Assembly (NCBI GenBank): GCA_027306605.1
Contig: DAHUZK010000017.1
Coordinates: 1-64,000 of the forward strand
Source: Acidimicrobiaceae bacterium
GTDB taxonomy: Bacteria; Actinomycetota; Acidimicrobiia; Acidimicrobiales; RAAP-2
DNA length: 64,000 nt
Direction: 5' to 3'
Shown: one piece after another, positions 1-7,369 of the stretch
Position numbering within the stretch: the stretch's first letter is position 1
How the letters are laid out: every line of letters starts with the position of its first letter
The notes under the pieces: generated by a model
Databases searched by the model: none
Told to the model about the DNA's origin: nothing
Seen by the model: only the letters and a program-made list of their open reading frames with translations
Position numbers and translations under genes: made by a program

Positions 1-325
1 TCGTCGTCAGGTGGACGCTCGGGTCCTCGGCCAGCGCGACGTTGGCGATCACGTAGGGCGGCTCGAAGTCCGGGTGCCAGCGGTGGGCGTTGACGGTGAA
101 GCCGACGATCGTGCCCCGGCCCGACACGATGACGGGTTCGGAGGAGCGGCTGCGGCACGAGGGGCACACGGGGACGGGCGGGTGCACCAGCTGGCCGCAG
201 TCGGCGCAGCCCTGGATCCGCAGGACCCCGTCCGCCCCCGAGGTCCAGAACCACTCGTTGGCCGGCGTCAGCTCAGGCAGCGGGCGCACGGCCACCAGGC
301 AGGGGCGAGGTCCGGTTCTTGACAT
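1..325 (-). CDS. DUF35 Zn-ribbon/OB-fold acyl-CoA-binding protein (C-terminus cut by window edge)
   Basis: About 108 N-terminal codons are present and the gene runs off the left edge. The reading frame shows a CADCG ... CPSCR pair, the four-cysteine rubredoxin-like zinc ribbon of the DUF35 family, followed by the start of the OB-fold (GRGTIVGFTVNAHRWHPDF). Members usually pair with thiolases or act as acyl-CoA-binding partners in steroid or fatty-acid catabolism. Start is ATG at 325, with GTG at 295 as an alternative; neither has a good ribosome site. The copy of the 14-bp promoter element at 320-333 covers the proposed ATG, which favours GTG 295 or a leaderless message. It diverges from the amidohydrolase at 470. 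Confidence 0.8.
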   Translation of the reverse strand, partial: MSRTGPRPCLVAVRPLPELTPANEWFWTSGADGVLRIQGCADCGQLVHPPVPVCPSCRSRSSEPVIVSGRGTIVGFTVNAHRWHPDFEPPYVIANVALAEDPSVHLTT

Positions 326-333
326 CGACGTCG
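320..333 (+). promoter_or_regulatory. Copy 1 of shared 14-bp element (candidate operator)
   Basis: TGACATCGACGTCG. The identical 14-mer occurs on the minus strand at 2813-2800, in front of the ABC transporter, and a close relative lies at 435-448. It sits at the start of the minus-strand DUF35 gene. Position and recurrence suggest a binding site of one local regulator, probably encoded outside the window. The core CGACGTCG is itself palindromic. Confidence 0.55.
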
Positions 334-434
334 CAATCGAACATCCGTGCCATGGTACCGAGTCGGGCGAGGGTCTCGGCGACCGCCTGCTTCCGTTGCC
401 CGATCTGTCTGAACAGGCAGGATATGTCGATCCC

Positions 435-448
435 TGACATTGATGTCA
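435..448 (+). promoter_or_regulatory. Copy 2 of shared element: palindrome TGACAT-TG-ATGTCA
   Basis: TGACATTGATGTCA is an inverted repeat with 6-bp arms and a 2-bp centre. It is 11 of 14 identical to the elements at 320-333 and 2800-2813. It lies 22 bp before the ATG at 470 of the amidohydrolase and between divergent genes, which is where a repressor would act on both. The tract just after it (TTGTCAAAAATA) is the most AT-rich in the area and may hold a promoter. Confidence 0.6.
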
Positions 449-469
449 TTGTCAAAAATAGGTAAGCTG

Positions 470-1681
470 ATGGGCATGGCCAGAACCTGCGACTTTCCGA
501 CCTTCGACGCCGACAACCACCTCTACGAGACCAAGGACGCCTTCACCCGGCACCTGCCCGAGCAGTACAAGGGCGCCATCGACTACGTGGAGCTCCACGG
601 CCGGACCAAGATCATGGTCCTGGGCACGGTCAGCGAATACATCCCGAACCCCACCTTCGACGTCGTGGCGCGGCCGGGCGCGCAGGAGGAGTACTTCCGC
701 AACGGGAACCCCGAGGGCAAGTCGTACCGCGAGGTCATCGGCGAGCCGATGCGGAGCATTCCCGCCTTCCGCAGGCCCGAACCGCGGATCGAGGTCATGG
801 ACGAGCTGGGGCTCGACCGGACGCTTATGTTCCCGACCCTGGCCAGCCTTCTCGAGGAGCGCATGCGCGACCACCTCGACCTCACGCACGCGGCCATCCA
901 CGCCCTCAACGAGTGGATCTACGAGGAGTGGACCTTCAACTACGAGAACCGCATCTTCGCCACGCCGGTGATCACCCTGCCCATCGTCGAGAAGGCGATC
1001 GAGGAGCTCGAATGGTGTGTCGAGCGCGGCGCCAAGACGGTGCTGATCCGGCCGGCACCGGTCCCGGGCCTCCGCGGCTCGCGCTCGTTCGGCTACCCCG
1101 AGTTCGACCCCTTCTGGCAGGCCGTGGTCGACGCCGACATCCTCGTGTCGATGCATTCGTCGGACAGCGGCTACACGCGCTACACCAACGACTGGACCGG
1201 TCCGAGCGAGATGCTGCCCTTCCGTCTCGACTCCTTCCGTTACATGACCGGCGGTCACCGGCCGATCCAGGACTCCATGGCGGCCTTCGTGTGCCACGGC
1301 GTGTTCTCCCGCTTCCCCGACCTGCGGGTCGCCTCCATCGAGGCGGGCGGGGAGTGGATCCGCTCGTTCGTCGAGCACCTGGGTGACACCTACAAGAAGA
1401 TGCCGAACGCCTTCGAAGGCGACCCGGTCGAGCAGTTCAAGCGGAGCGTCTACGTGAGCCCCTTCCACGAGGACGATCTCGGAGAGGTCATCGACGTGAT
1501 CGGCGCCGACCACGTGCTGTTCGGTTCCGACTGGCCGCACCCCGAGGGCCTGGCCGAGCCCTGCAGCTATGTCGACCACCTGCCAGTGGGCCTGCCGGAG
1601 CAGGACGTGGCCAAGATCATGGGCGGCAACCTGGCCCGCATCATGAAGGTCGACGAGCCGGTGGGCGCGCGCGCTCACTAG
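470..1681 (+). CDS. Metal-dependent amidohydrolase (COG2159, TIM barrel)
   Basis: A 403-residue amidohydrolase-2 family protein. Visible markers are an N-terminal DADNHLYE strand in place of the usual DxH, the mid-protein VSMHSSDSG strand, FVCHGVFSRFPDLR, and a C-terminal FGSDWPHPEG carrying the metal-binding aspartate. Members of COG2159 hydrolyse or decarboxylate cyclic and aromatic acids; the substrate here is unknown. I chose ATG 470 (ATG 476 also possible) because AGGT lies just upstream and the palindrome at 435-448 then falls in the leader; ATG 440 would lie inside that palindrome. The crotonase-fold gene follows 81 bp downstream, probably in the same transcript. Confidence 0.85.
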   Translation: MGMARTCDFPTFDADNHLYETKDAFTRHLPEQYKGAIDYVELHGRTKIMVLGTVSEYIPNPTFDVVARPGAQEEYFRNGNPEGKSYREVIGEPMRSIPAFRRPEPRIEVMDELGLDRTLMFPTLASLLEERMRDHLDLTHAAIHALNEWIYEEWTFNYENRIFATPVITLPIVEKAIEELEWCVERGAKTVLIRPAPVPGLRGSRSFGYPEFDPFWQAVVDADILVSMHSSDSGYTRYTNDWTGPSEMLPFRLDSFRYMTGGHRPIQDSMAAFVCHGVFSRFPDLRVASIEAGGEWIRSFVEHLGDTYKKMPNAFEGDPVEQFKRSVYVSPFHEDDLGEVIDVIGADHVLFGSDWPHPEGLAEPCSYVDHLPVGLPEQDVAKIMGGNLARIMKVDEPVGARAH

Positions 1682-1700
1682 GGTCGGACACCACCGACGC

Positions 1701-1750
1701 AACGCGCCGCAAACCCACAGACCACAACGCGCCGCAAACGCACAGACCAC
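1701..1750 (+). repeat. 25-bp tandem duplication in the leader of the crotonase gene
   Basis: Two abutting copies, 1701-1725 and 1726-1750, each beginning AACGCGCCGCAAAC and ending CACAGACCAC, differ at one base. They fill most of the gap between the amidohydrolase stop and the ribosome site (GGGGAG) of the next gene. Recent duplication by slippage is the simplest reading. No coding frame or stable hairpin is evident. Confidence 0.85.
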
Positions 1751-1762
1751 GGGGAGCCCGAG

Positions 1763-2671
1763 ATGCCTGACTACAAGTTCGTGCTGTACGAGAAGCTCGA
1801 TTCGGGGAGGATCGCCAGGATCCTCCTCAACCGGCCCGACTCCCGGAACGCCCAGAGCCGTGGGCTCCTGGTCGAGCTGAACGACGCCTTCTTGCAGGCC
1901 GAGGCCGACGACGACGTGCGCGTCGTCATCCTCGGCGGCACGGGGCCGATGTTCTCCTCCGGGCACGACCTCGGGTCGAAGCAGTCCCGCGAGGAGATGA
2001 CGCCGGGGCCGACGCTGCACCCCTCGCGCACCATCAACGGCGGGACGCGGGCGGGCGCCGAGTCGCTGATGCTCCAGGAGTGGCACTACTTCTACGACAA
2101 CACGCGCCGCTGGCGGAACCTGCGCAAGATCACCATCGGCCAGGCGCACGGTGACGTCTACGCCGCCGGACTGATGCTGCTCTGGGCCTGCGACCTGATC
2201 GTGGCCGCCGAGGGCACGCGGTTCGCCGACGTCGTCGGCACGCGCCTCGGCATGTGCGGCGTCGAGTACTTCGCCCACCCGTGGGAGTTCGGGCCGCGTC
2301 GAGCCAAGGAGCTCCTCCTGACCGGCGACTCGGTCGACGCCGACGAGGCGCACCGGCTGGGCATGGTCAGCAAGGTGTTCCCCCTCGACGAGTTGGGCGA
2401 CCGCACGCTGGAGTTCGCGCAGCGGATCGCCGACCTCCCGACGATGACCGCGCTCTTGGTCAAGGAGGCGGTCAACCAGAGCGTCGACAACATGGGCTTC
2501 TACAACGCGCTGAACGCATGCTTCACCCTGCACGAGCTGAACCACTCGCACTGGGCCTGGATGAACGACGACAACTACCCGGTGGCCAAGGAGGACGCGG
2601 GCATCCCGAACTGGAAGGAGGCCCCGCCGATCGTGCCGATGGTGAAGGACAAGGTGCGCGCCGAGAGCTGA
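1763..2671 (+). CDS. Enoyl-CoA hydratase/isomerase-superfamily protein, atypical active site
   Basis: A 302-residue crotonase fold. The first oxyanion-hole strand is clear (MFSSGHDL, around residue 75) and so is the ACDLIVAAEGTRFADV region. The usual GGGCE helix is replaced by YAAGLMLLWACD, and the second glutamate (normally in a PEI/PEV motif) reads ADVVG. Both catalytic glutamates of a true hydratase therefore appear absent. Other crotonase chemistry (isomerase, hydrolase, dehalogenase-like) or loss of activity is possible. ATG start with GGGGAG about 8 bases upstream. It probably shares a transcript with the amidohydrolase and acts in the same CoA-ester pathway (inference). Confidence 0.8.
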   Translation: MPDYKFVLYEKLDSGRIARILLNRPDSRNAQSRGLLVELNDAFLQAEADDDVRVVILGGTGPMFSSGHDLGSKQSREEMTPGPTLHPSRTINGGTRAGAESLMLQEWHYFYDNTRRWRNLRKITIGQAHGDVYAAGLMLLWACDLIVAAEGTRFADVVGTRLGMCGVEYFAHPWEFGPRRAKELLLTGDSVDADEAHRLGMVSKVFPLDELGDRTLEFAQRIADLPTMTALLVKEAVNQSVDNMGFYNALNACFTLHELNHSHWAWMNDDNYPVAKEDAGIPNWKEAPPIVPMVKDKVRAES

Positions 2672-2707
2672 GCGGAGTGCCGCAGAGCTGACCTCAGCTG
2701 AGCGCGG

Positions 2708-2723
2708 CCCCGGAGCGCCGGGG
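2708..2723 (+). terminator. Possible terminator hairpin after the crotonase gene
   Basis: CCCCGG-AGCG-CCGGGG forms a 6-bp GC stem with a 4-base loop, 37 bp after the stop codon. There is no T-run, so it may be only a weak or Rho-assisted terminator. Confidence 0.35.
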
Positions 2724-2799
2724 ACGGTTCTCGAAATGCCAGTTCACGGAGCGGATCCGTGGCCGTGCACGGGCGGCCCCCTGTCGTTAGTATCAGAAT

Positions 2800-2813
2800 C
2801 GACGTCGATGTCA
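2800..2813 (-). promoter_or_regulatory. Copy 3 of shared 14-bp element, upstream of the ABC transporter
   Basis: Read on the minus strand it is TGACATCGACGTCG, identical over 14 bp to 320-333. The plus-strand context contains the perfect palindrome ATCGACGTCGAT (2798-2809). It lies 45 bp before the GTG start of the fused permease, which puts the transporter operon under the same putative regulator as the divergent catabolic genes. Confidence 0.55.
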
Positions 2814-2858
2814 GAAACGTCGCGCTGAGCGCACGGCAAGAAGGGGTGGGGCTCGCAG

Positions 2859-4883
2859 GTGCTGCAATTCGTGATCGCCGGCTTGGTGCTGGGGGGGATC
2901 TACGCCATCGCGTCGGCCGGGCTGGTGATCACCTACACCTCGTCGGGCATCCTCAATTTCGCCTTCGGTGCGATGGCGTTCTTCATCGCGCGCTTCTACT
3001 ACTACCTGCACACCCAGGAGAGCTGGTCCATCGCCGCCGCGGCGGTCGTCTCCATCGTGCTGGCCGCGCCGGCGATGGGGGTCGTGCTCTACTTCCTGCT
3101 CTTCCGTTACCTGCGCCTCTCCGCCCCGCTCATCAAGGTGGTGGCGACCATCGGTCTGCTGGTGGCCATCCCGTCCCTGGCCACGCTGGCCTTCGGCAAC
3201 CAGGCGATCCAGCAGGCGCCGGGTCTCGCACCCGAGCCCGTCGCGGTGTACCAGTTCCTGGGCGTCCCCGTGACGCTGGACCAGGTCATCGTCTACGCAT
3301 GCGTGATCGTGACGGTGGTCGCCGGCGCGCTCGTGCTCCGGTACACCGAGGTGGGCCTCAAGGTGCGTGCCATGGTCGACTCGCCGGCCATGACCGGTCT
3401 CTCGGGCACCAACCCCGGGGCGATCTCGGTCGGGGTGTGGGCCGTCAGCACCTTCTTCGCCGGACTCGTCGGCGTTCTGGCCGCACCGATCATCGGTCTC
3501 GACTCGGGCAAGTTCACCGTGCTCATCGCGGCGTCCCTCGCCGCCGTCGTCGCAGCCAAGCTGCGGAACCTGCCCGTCGCCGTGCTCGTGGGCCTGGCGA
3601 TGGGTGTCGCCACCTCGCTCTTCCAGCGCTACCTGCCCCCGGCCAGCCAGTGGACCACCGAGATCATCGACGCCGTCCCCTTCATGGTGATCGCGCTGTT
3701 CCTCGTCTACAGCCTGATCCGCGGCGGCCGTGTCGGCGACAACGAGGGCTGGGGTGGTGTGTTGGACCGCGCCATCACGCCGCAGGGCGAGAGCCGTCTC
3801 GCCGGTTCGGCCAGCGGCACGGTCGAGACGGCGTCGGTGGGAGTGGTCGGCAAGTACGCGGGGCCCCTGCTCCTCATGGTGGTGGTCGGCGCGCTCCCGA
3901 TGATCGTCTCGGGTTACTGGGTCGGCCTGTTCGCCCAGGCCTTCGCCTACGCGGTGATCTTCCTCTCGTGGACCATCGTGACCGGCGAGGGCGGCATGCT
4001 CTGGCTGTGCCAGATCACGTTCGCCGGTGTCGGCGCTCTGACGACAGCGCAACTGGCGAGCAACCACGGCTGGCCTGTGCTGGCAGCGGCACTCGTCGGC
4101 GGTCTCGTGGCCATGGTGATGGGGGCGCTCGTCGGCTTCCTGAGCATCCGCCTCGGCGACCTGTACGTCGCGCTCGTCACGCTGACCTTCGGGCTGCTCA
4201 TGGAGAACCTGGTGTTCACCCTGCCGACCTTCGTCAACCAAGGGCTCGGCCTCTCGGTGAACCGGCCCGGGTTCGCCACGACCGATCTCACGTTCACCTA
4301 TCTGAGCCTGCTCGTGTTCGTCGTCATCGCCCTCTTCATCGTCAACTTCCGGCGGTCCACCACCGGCCTGGCGCTGAACGCGGCGCGGTGGAGCGAGGCC
4401 GGTGCGCGGACCTCGGGGATCAGTGTCGTCCAGCAGAAGGTGATCGCCGGGTCCTTGGCCGCCTTCATCGCGGGCATCGGGGGGGCGCTGATCGCCATGG
4501 CGCAGTCCCCGTTCCAGCCGGCCGAGTTCGCCACCTTCCAAGGTGTCGTCTGGCTCGCCATCTTCGTGACGATCGGCGTGCGCTCCAACGTCGCCGCCCT
4601 GATCGCCGGCGTCATGTTCGTCTTTCCCGACGCCCTCTTCCAGTACTACCTGCCGTCGTGGACGACGCTGCCCGAGATCCTCTCGGTGCTCTTCGGCCTC
4701 GGCGCCATCTCGGCCGCCAAGTACCCCGAGGGTGCCCTGGCCGAGAACAGCCGCCGCCTGCGGGCCCTGCTCCAAGGATTCCGGCCGGCCCGTCCCGGGG
4801 GCGAACCACCCGGTGACCTCGGTGTGCCGGTGGGCGTGGCCGCCGTGAGCCCGGCGCCCCGCATCTCCGAGCAGGTGTCGTGA
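2859..4883 (+). CDS. Fused LivH-LivM branched-chain-type ABC permease
   Basis: A 674-residue inner-membrane protein. The N-terminal half (about 1-290) is LivH-like, beginning LQFVIAGLVLGGIYAIASAG, with TSSGILNFAFGAM and the AAKLRNLPVAVLVG loop. A hydrophilic linker (about 290-330) joins a LivM-like half (about 335-620) with FLSIRLGDLYVALVTLTFG and SAAKYPEG. Each half has 8 or more hydrophobic segments. Together they form the whole translocation pore, which in E. coli needs two genes. GTG start preceded by AAGAAGGGG. The stop overlaps the GTG of the first ATPase by 4 bases. No binding protein is adjacent, so the substrate (acidic amino acid or hydrophobic carboxylate) is unknown. Confidence 0.92.
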   Translation: MLQFVIAGLVLGGIYAIASAGLVITYTSSGILNFAFGAMAFFIARFYYYLHTQESWSIAAAAVVSIVLAAPAMGVVLYFLLFRYLRLSAPLIKVVATIGLLVAIPSLATLAFGNQAIQQAPGLAPEPVAVYQFLGVPVTLDQVIVYACVIVTVVAGALVLRYTEVGLKVRAMVDSPAMTGLSGTNPGAISVGVWAVSTFFAGLVGVLAAPIIGLDSGKFTVLIAASLAAVVAAKLRNLPVAVLVGLAMGVATSLFQRYLPPASQWTTEIIDAVPFMVIALFLVYSLIRGGRVGDNEGWGGVLDRAITPQGESRLAGSASGTVETASVGVVGKYAGPLLLMVVVGALPMIVSGYWVGLFAQAFAYAVIFLSWTIVTGEGGMLWLCQITFAGVGALTTAQLASNHGWPVLAAALVGGLVAMVMGALVGFLSIRLGDLYVALVTLTFGLLMENLVFTLPTFVNQGLGLSVNRPGFATTDLTFTYLSLLVFVVIALFIVNFRRSTTGLALNAARWSEAGARTSGISVVQQKVIAGSLAAFIAGIGGALIAMAQSPFQPAEFATFQGVVWLAIFVTIGVRSNVAALIAGVMFVFPDALFQYYLPSWTTLPEILSVLFGLGAISAAKYPEGALAENSRRLRALLQGFRPARPGGEPPGDLGVPVGVAAVSPAPRISEQVS

Positions 4884-5845
4884 CGACGGCCGCGGCACCT
4901 CCGCCTTCGCCCCCGCCCCCGTCCTCGTCCGCCGGTCCGGCCGTGGCGCCGGCCGATGTGCCACCCGGCTCCGCGGCGGCGCTCGCCGCCCGCGGTGTCA
5001 CCGTCCGCTTTGGCGGACTGATGGCACTGCACGACGTCTCGATCGAGGTCGAACCGGGCGCCATCGCGGGGCTGGTCGGGCCCAACGGGGCCGGCAAGTC
5101 GACACTCCTCGGTGTGCTCTCGGGGCTCCAGCGCCCCAACGCCGGAAAGGTGTGGCTGCGGGGTGAGGACGTGACACAGGCGTCTCCGCGTGCCAGGGCG
5201 GCGCGCGGACTGGCGCGCACCTTCCAGCAGCCGGAGCTCTTCATGGGCCTCACCGTGCGCGAGCACCTCGTGCTGGCCTACCGGGCACGCACAGCGCGGC
5301 ACCGGCTGTGGCGAGACATGTTCGACCCGCGGTCGTTGCTCCCGGCCTCCAGGACGGAAAACGACCGCGTCGACGGTCTGCTCGAACTGCTCCGCCTGAC
5401 GCGCGTCGCCAAGGCCCCGGTGGCCGCGCTGCCGCTCGGGGTCCTGCGCCTGGTCGAGGTCGGTCGAGCTCTCGCCAGTGATCCCCAGGTCCTGTTGCTG
5501 GACGAACCGCTTTCGGGTCTCGACATCAAGGCATCGGAGAACCTCCTGCTCGTGTTCCGCCAGATCGTCGACCAGGCGGACCCGCCTTTGTCGCTGGTCA
5601 TCGTCGAGCACGACGTGGCAGCCGTCCTCTCGTTGTCCGACACCGTCTTCGTGCTCGACTTCGGCGAGCGCATCGCCGTCGGGACCCCGGAACAGATCCG
5701 CAACGACGCGGCGGTGCGTGCCGCCTATCTCGGCGACAGCGAGCCAGCGCAGCGGGCGACGCCGACATCCGAGATCCCGGCGGAGGCGGCAGCGTCGGGG
5801 TCCGAGCCATCGCCGTCCCTGGCGGATCTCGAGGGCCGCTCGTGA
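4880..5845 (+). CDS. LivG-like ABC transporter ATPase
   Basis: 321 residues. After a proline/alanine-rich leader of about 35 residues come Walker A (GPNGAGKST), the Q-loop region (ARTFQQPELF) and Walker B (VLLLDEPLSGLD), with the H-loop in IVEHD. The signature helix reads LPLGVLRLVEVGRAL, so the canonical LSGGQ is not preserved, as in many Liv-type ATPases of actinobacteria. GTG start overlaps the permease stop; the gene overlaps the next ATPase by 4 bases. It powers the fused permease as a heterodimer with the 5842-6603 product. Confidence 0.9.
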   Translation: MTTAAAPPPSPPPPSSSAGPAVAPADVPPGSAAALAARGVTVRFGGLMALHDVSIEVEPGAIAGLVGPNGAGKSTLLGVLSGLQRPNAGKVWLRGEDVTQASPRARAARGLARTFQQPELFMGLTVREHLVLAYRARTARHRLWRDMFDPRSLLPASRTENDRVDGLLELLRLTRVAKAPVAALPLGVLRLVEVGRALASDPQVLLLDEPLSGLDIKASENLLLVFRQIVDQADPPLSLVIVEHDVAAVLSLSDTVFVLDFGERIAVGTPEQIRNDAAVRAAYLGDSEPAQRATPTSEIPAEAAASGSEPSPSLADLEGRS

Positions 5846-6603
5846 CCGCGCCCATCCTCGACGTCGTCTCGCTCGACGTGCGCTACGGCCAGTCCCAGGC
5901 GCTCTTCGGCGTGTCCCTGAGCGTCGCTCCCGGCACGGTGCTGGCCGTCCTCGGCGCCAACGGGGCAGGAAAGAGCACCTTGGCCCGTGCCGTCTCGGGA
6001 CTCGTGCGCCCCGCGGCGGGAACGGTGACCTTCGACGGGCGCGACATCTCGCGGCTGCCGGCGCACCGCGTCCGCAAGCTCGGCCTGACCTACATCCCGG
6101 AGGGACGCGGCATCTTCCCCGGCCTCTCGGTGATCGACAACCTGCGCATGGCGGTGGCCCAGGAGCGCCGGGCGGATCGCCCACAGGCGATCGACCGCGC
6201 CATCGAGCGCTTCCCCGTGCTCGGCGACCGCCGCACCCAGCGCGCCGGGAGCTTGTCGGGAGGGGAGCAACAAATGCTGGCCCTGGCCCGGGCGCTGGCC
6301 GAGTCGCCCAAACTGGTGATCGCCGACGAGATGTCGCTCGGTCTGGCTCCCCTCGTGACCGAATCCGTGTTCGAGGGCCTCGAAGCGGCTCGCCAGGAGG
6401 GCATCACGATCGTCCTGAGCGAGCAGTTCGTGCACCGCGCCCTGGCCATGGCGGATCACTGCGTGATCCTGACCCGGGGACAGGTCGGCTGGTCCGGGCC
6501 CGCGGCCGAAGCAGGCCAGGAGGTCATCGACCGCTACCTCGGGGAGGCCGAGGCCCCGCCCCCCACCCCGGCTCCCGCCGCCGTCACGGCGGGGCCACCG
6601 TGA
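5842..6603 (+). CDS. LivF-like ABC transporter ATPase
   Basis: 253 residues with Walker A GANGAGKST, the LivF-typical YIPEGRGIFPGLSV, a canonical LSGGEQQMLALARAL signature and Walker B VIADEMSLGL, with IVLSEQFVHRAL at the H-loop position (Q instead of H, common in LivF). It is the last gene of the transporter operon, followed by an inverted repeat. GTG start inside a 4-base overlap with the upstream ATPase implies translational coupling. Confidence 0.92.
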   Translation: MTAPILDVVSLDVRYGQSQALFGVSLSVAPGTVLAVLGANGAGKSTLARAVSGLVRPAAGTVTFDGRDISRLPAHRVRKLGLTYIPEGRGIFPGLSVIDNLRMAVAQERRADRPQAIDRAIERFPVLGDRRTQRAGSLSGGEQQMLALARALAESPKLVIADEMSLGLAPLVTESVFEGLEAARQEGITIVLSEQFVHRALAMADHCVILTRGQVGWSGPAAEAGQEVIDRYLGEAEAPPPTPAPAAVTAGPP

Positions 6604-6617
6604 CGCTGCGCACTTCT

Positions 6618-6656
6618 TGAGACCGGTGTGCCCTGCTTCCGGGAGCACCGGTCTCA
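6618..6656. terminator. Bidirectional hairpin between convergent genes
   Basis: TGAGACCGGTG (6618-6628) pairs perfectly with CACCGGTCTCA (6646-6656) around a 17-base loop. It sits between the end of the ABC operon and the end of the minus-strand DUF427 gene, the expected place for a shared terminator. No T-run is seen on either strand. Confidence 0.55.
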
Positions 6657-6682
6657 GAGGCGGTTCGACGGCGCCGACCGGA

Positions 6683-7369
6683 TCAGACCTCGGGCGCCGC
6701 CGGTAGGTCCTGGTGGACGGTGACCCGGGAGTCGTCGAAGCTCACAAAGCCGGCGAGCGGTAGCGATTCGGGAAAGGGATCCTCGTAGCTCCACGCGACG
6801 TCTTGGATCACGTCGGCACCGATGCGCGCATTCCAGTAACGGGCTGTCCCCTTGTACGGGCAGTACGTCTTCGTCGAGCTGGCTTCGAGGAGATCGAGGC
6901 GGACGAGACGTCGCTCCACGTAGAGGCGAGGCTCGAGCGCGGTCTCGAAGACGGCCAGCGTCTCCGACGTGTCGACGAGCGTGGCCCCTGCGACCTCGAC
7001 GCGCAGACGGCGCGTGGACCGCAGGCTGTCCACCCGGTGGTACGGGTTGCGCGGGTGTCCGATCACCCGCTCTTCCTCCTCGTACCACGCGTCGGCCGCG
7101 TCCCACGGCACCCCGACGTAGCCCGGCGCATCCACCTCGGGACCGGAATCAACGCCCTGCACGTCTCCGGCCGGGAACGCATATGCGGGAGGGCGCCCAG
7201 GTCGATGGACGAGCAGCACCTGTTCGCTGTCGACGACCGTACGGCCGCCTTTGACCGCCCGCACGCGCCGACGGAACGGTTCGAGGTAGGAGACCCGGTC
7301 GGGCATCGGTGCCGTGAAGCGCCCCGCCGGACGAGAACTGAGGGGACCGCGCCCGGTCGAGAGGCTCAC
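6683..7369 (-). CDS. Tandem-DUF427 protein
   Basis: 228 residues with two DUF427 units. The first includes the VPWDAADAWYEEEERVIGHPRNPYHRVD segment and the second ends with the hallmark CPYKGTARYWNARIG and VAWSYEDPFPES. DUF427 folds are small beta proteins of unknown chemistry, common in actinobacteria and fungi. The GTG at 7369 overlaps the stop of the upstream DUF427-thioesterase fusion by 4 bases, which decides the start over ATG 7306. Three DUF427 units encoded side by side suggest a shared ligand or partner (inference). Confidence 0.85.
   Translation of the reverse strand: MSLSTGRGPLSSRPAGRFTAPMPDRVSYLEPFRRRVRAVKGGRTVVDSEQVLLVHRPGRPPAYAFPAGDVQGVDSGPEVDAPGYVGVPWDAADAWYEEEERVIGHPRNPYHRVDSLRSTRRLRVEVAGATLVDTSETLAVFETALEPRLYVERRLVRLDLLEASSTKTYCPYKGTARYWNARIGADVIQDVAWSYEDPFPESLPLAGFVSFDDSRVTVHQDLPAAPEV

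Noticed and set aside
452-2551. A 699-codon open frame on the minus strand
   Set aside because: It is antisense to the amidohydrolase and crotonase genes, low in complexity (His, Arg, Gln, Val rich) and shows no family motif; typical high-GC shadow.
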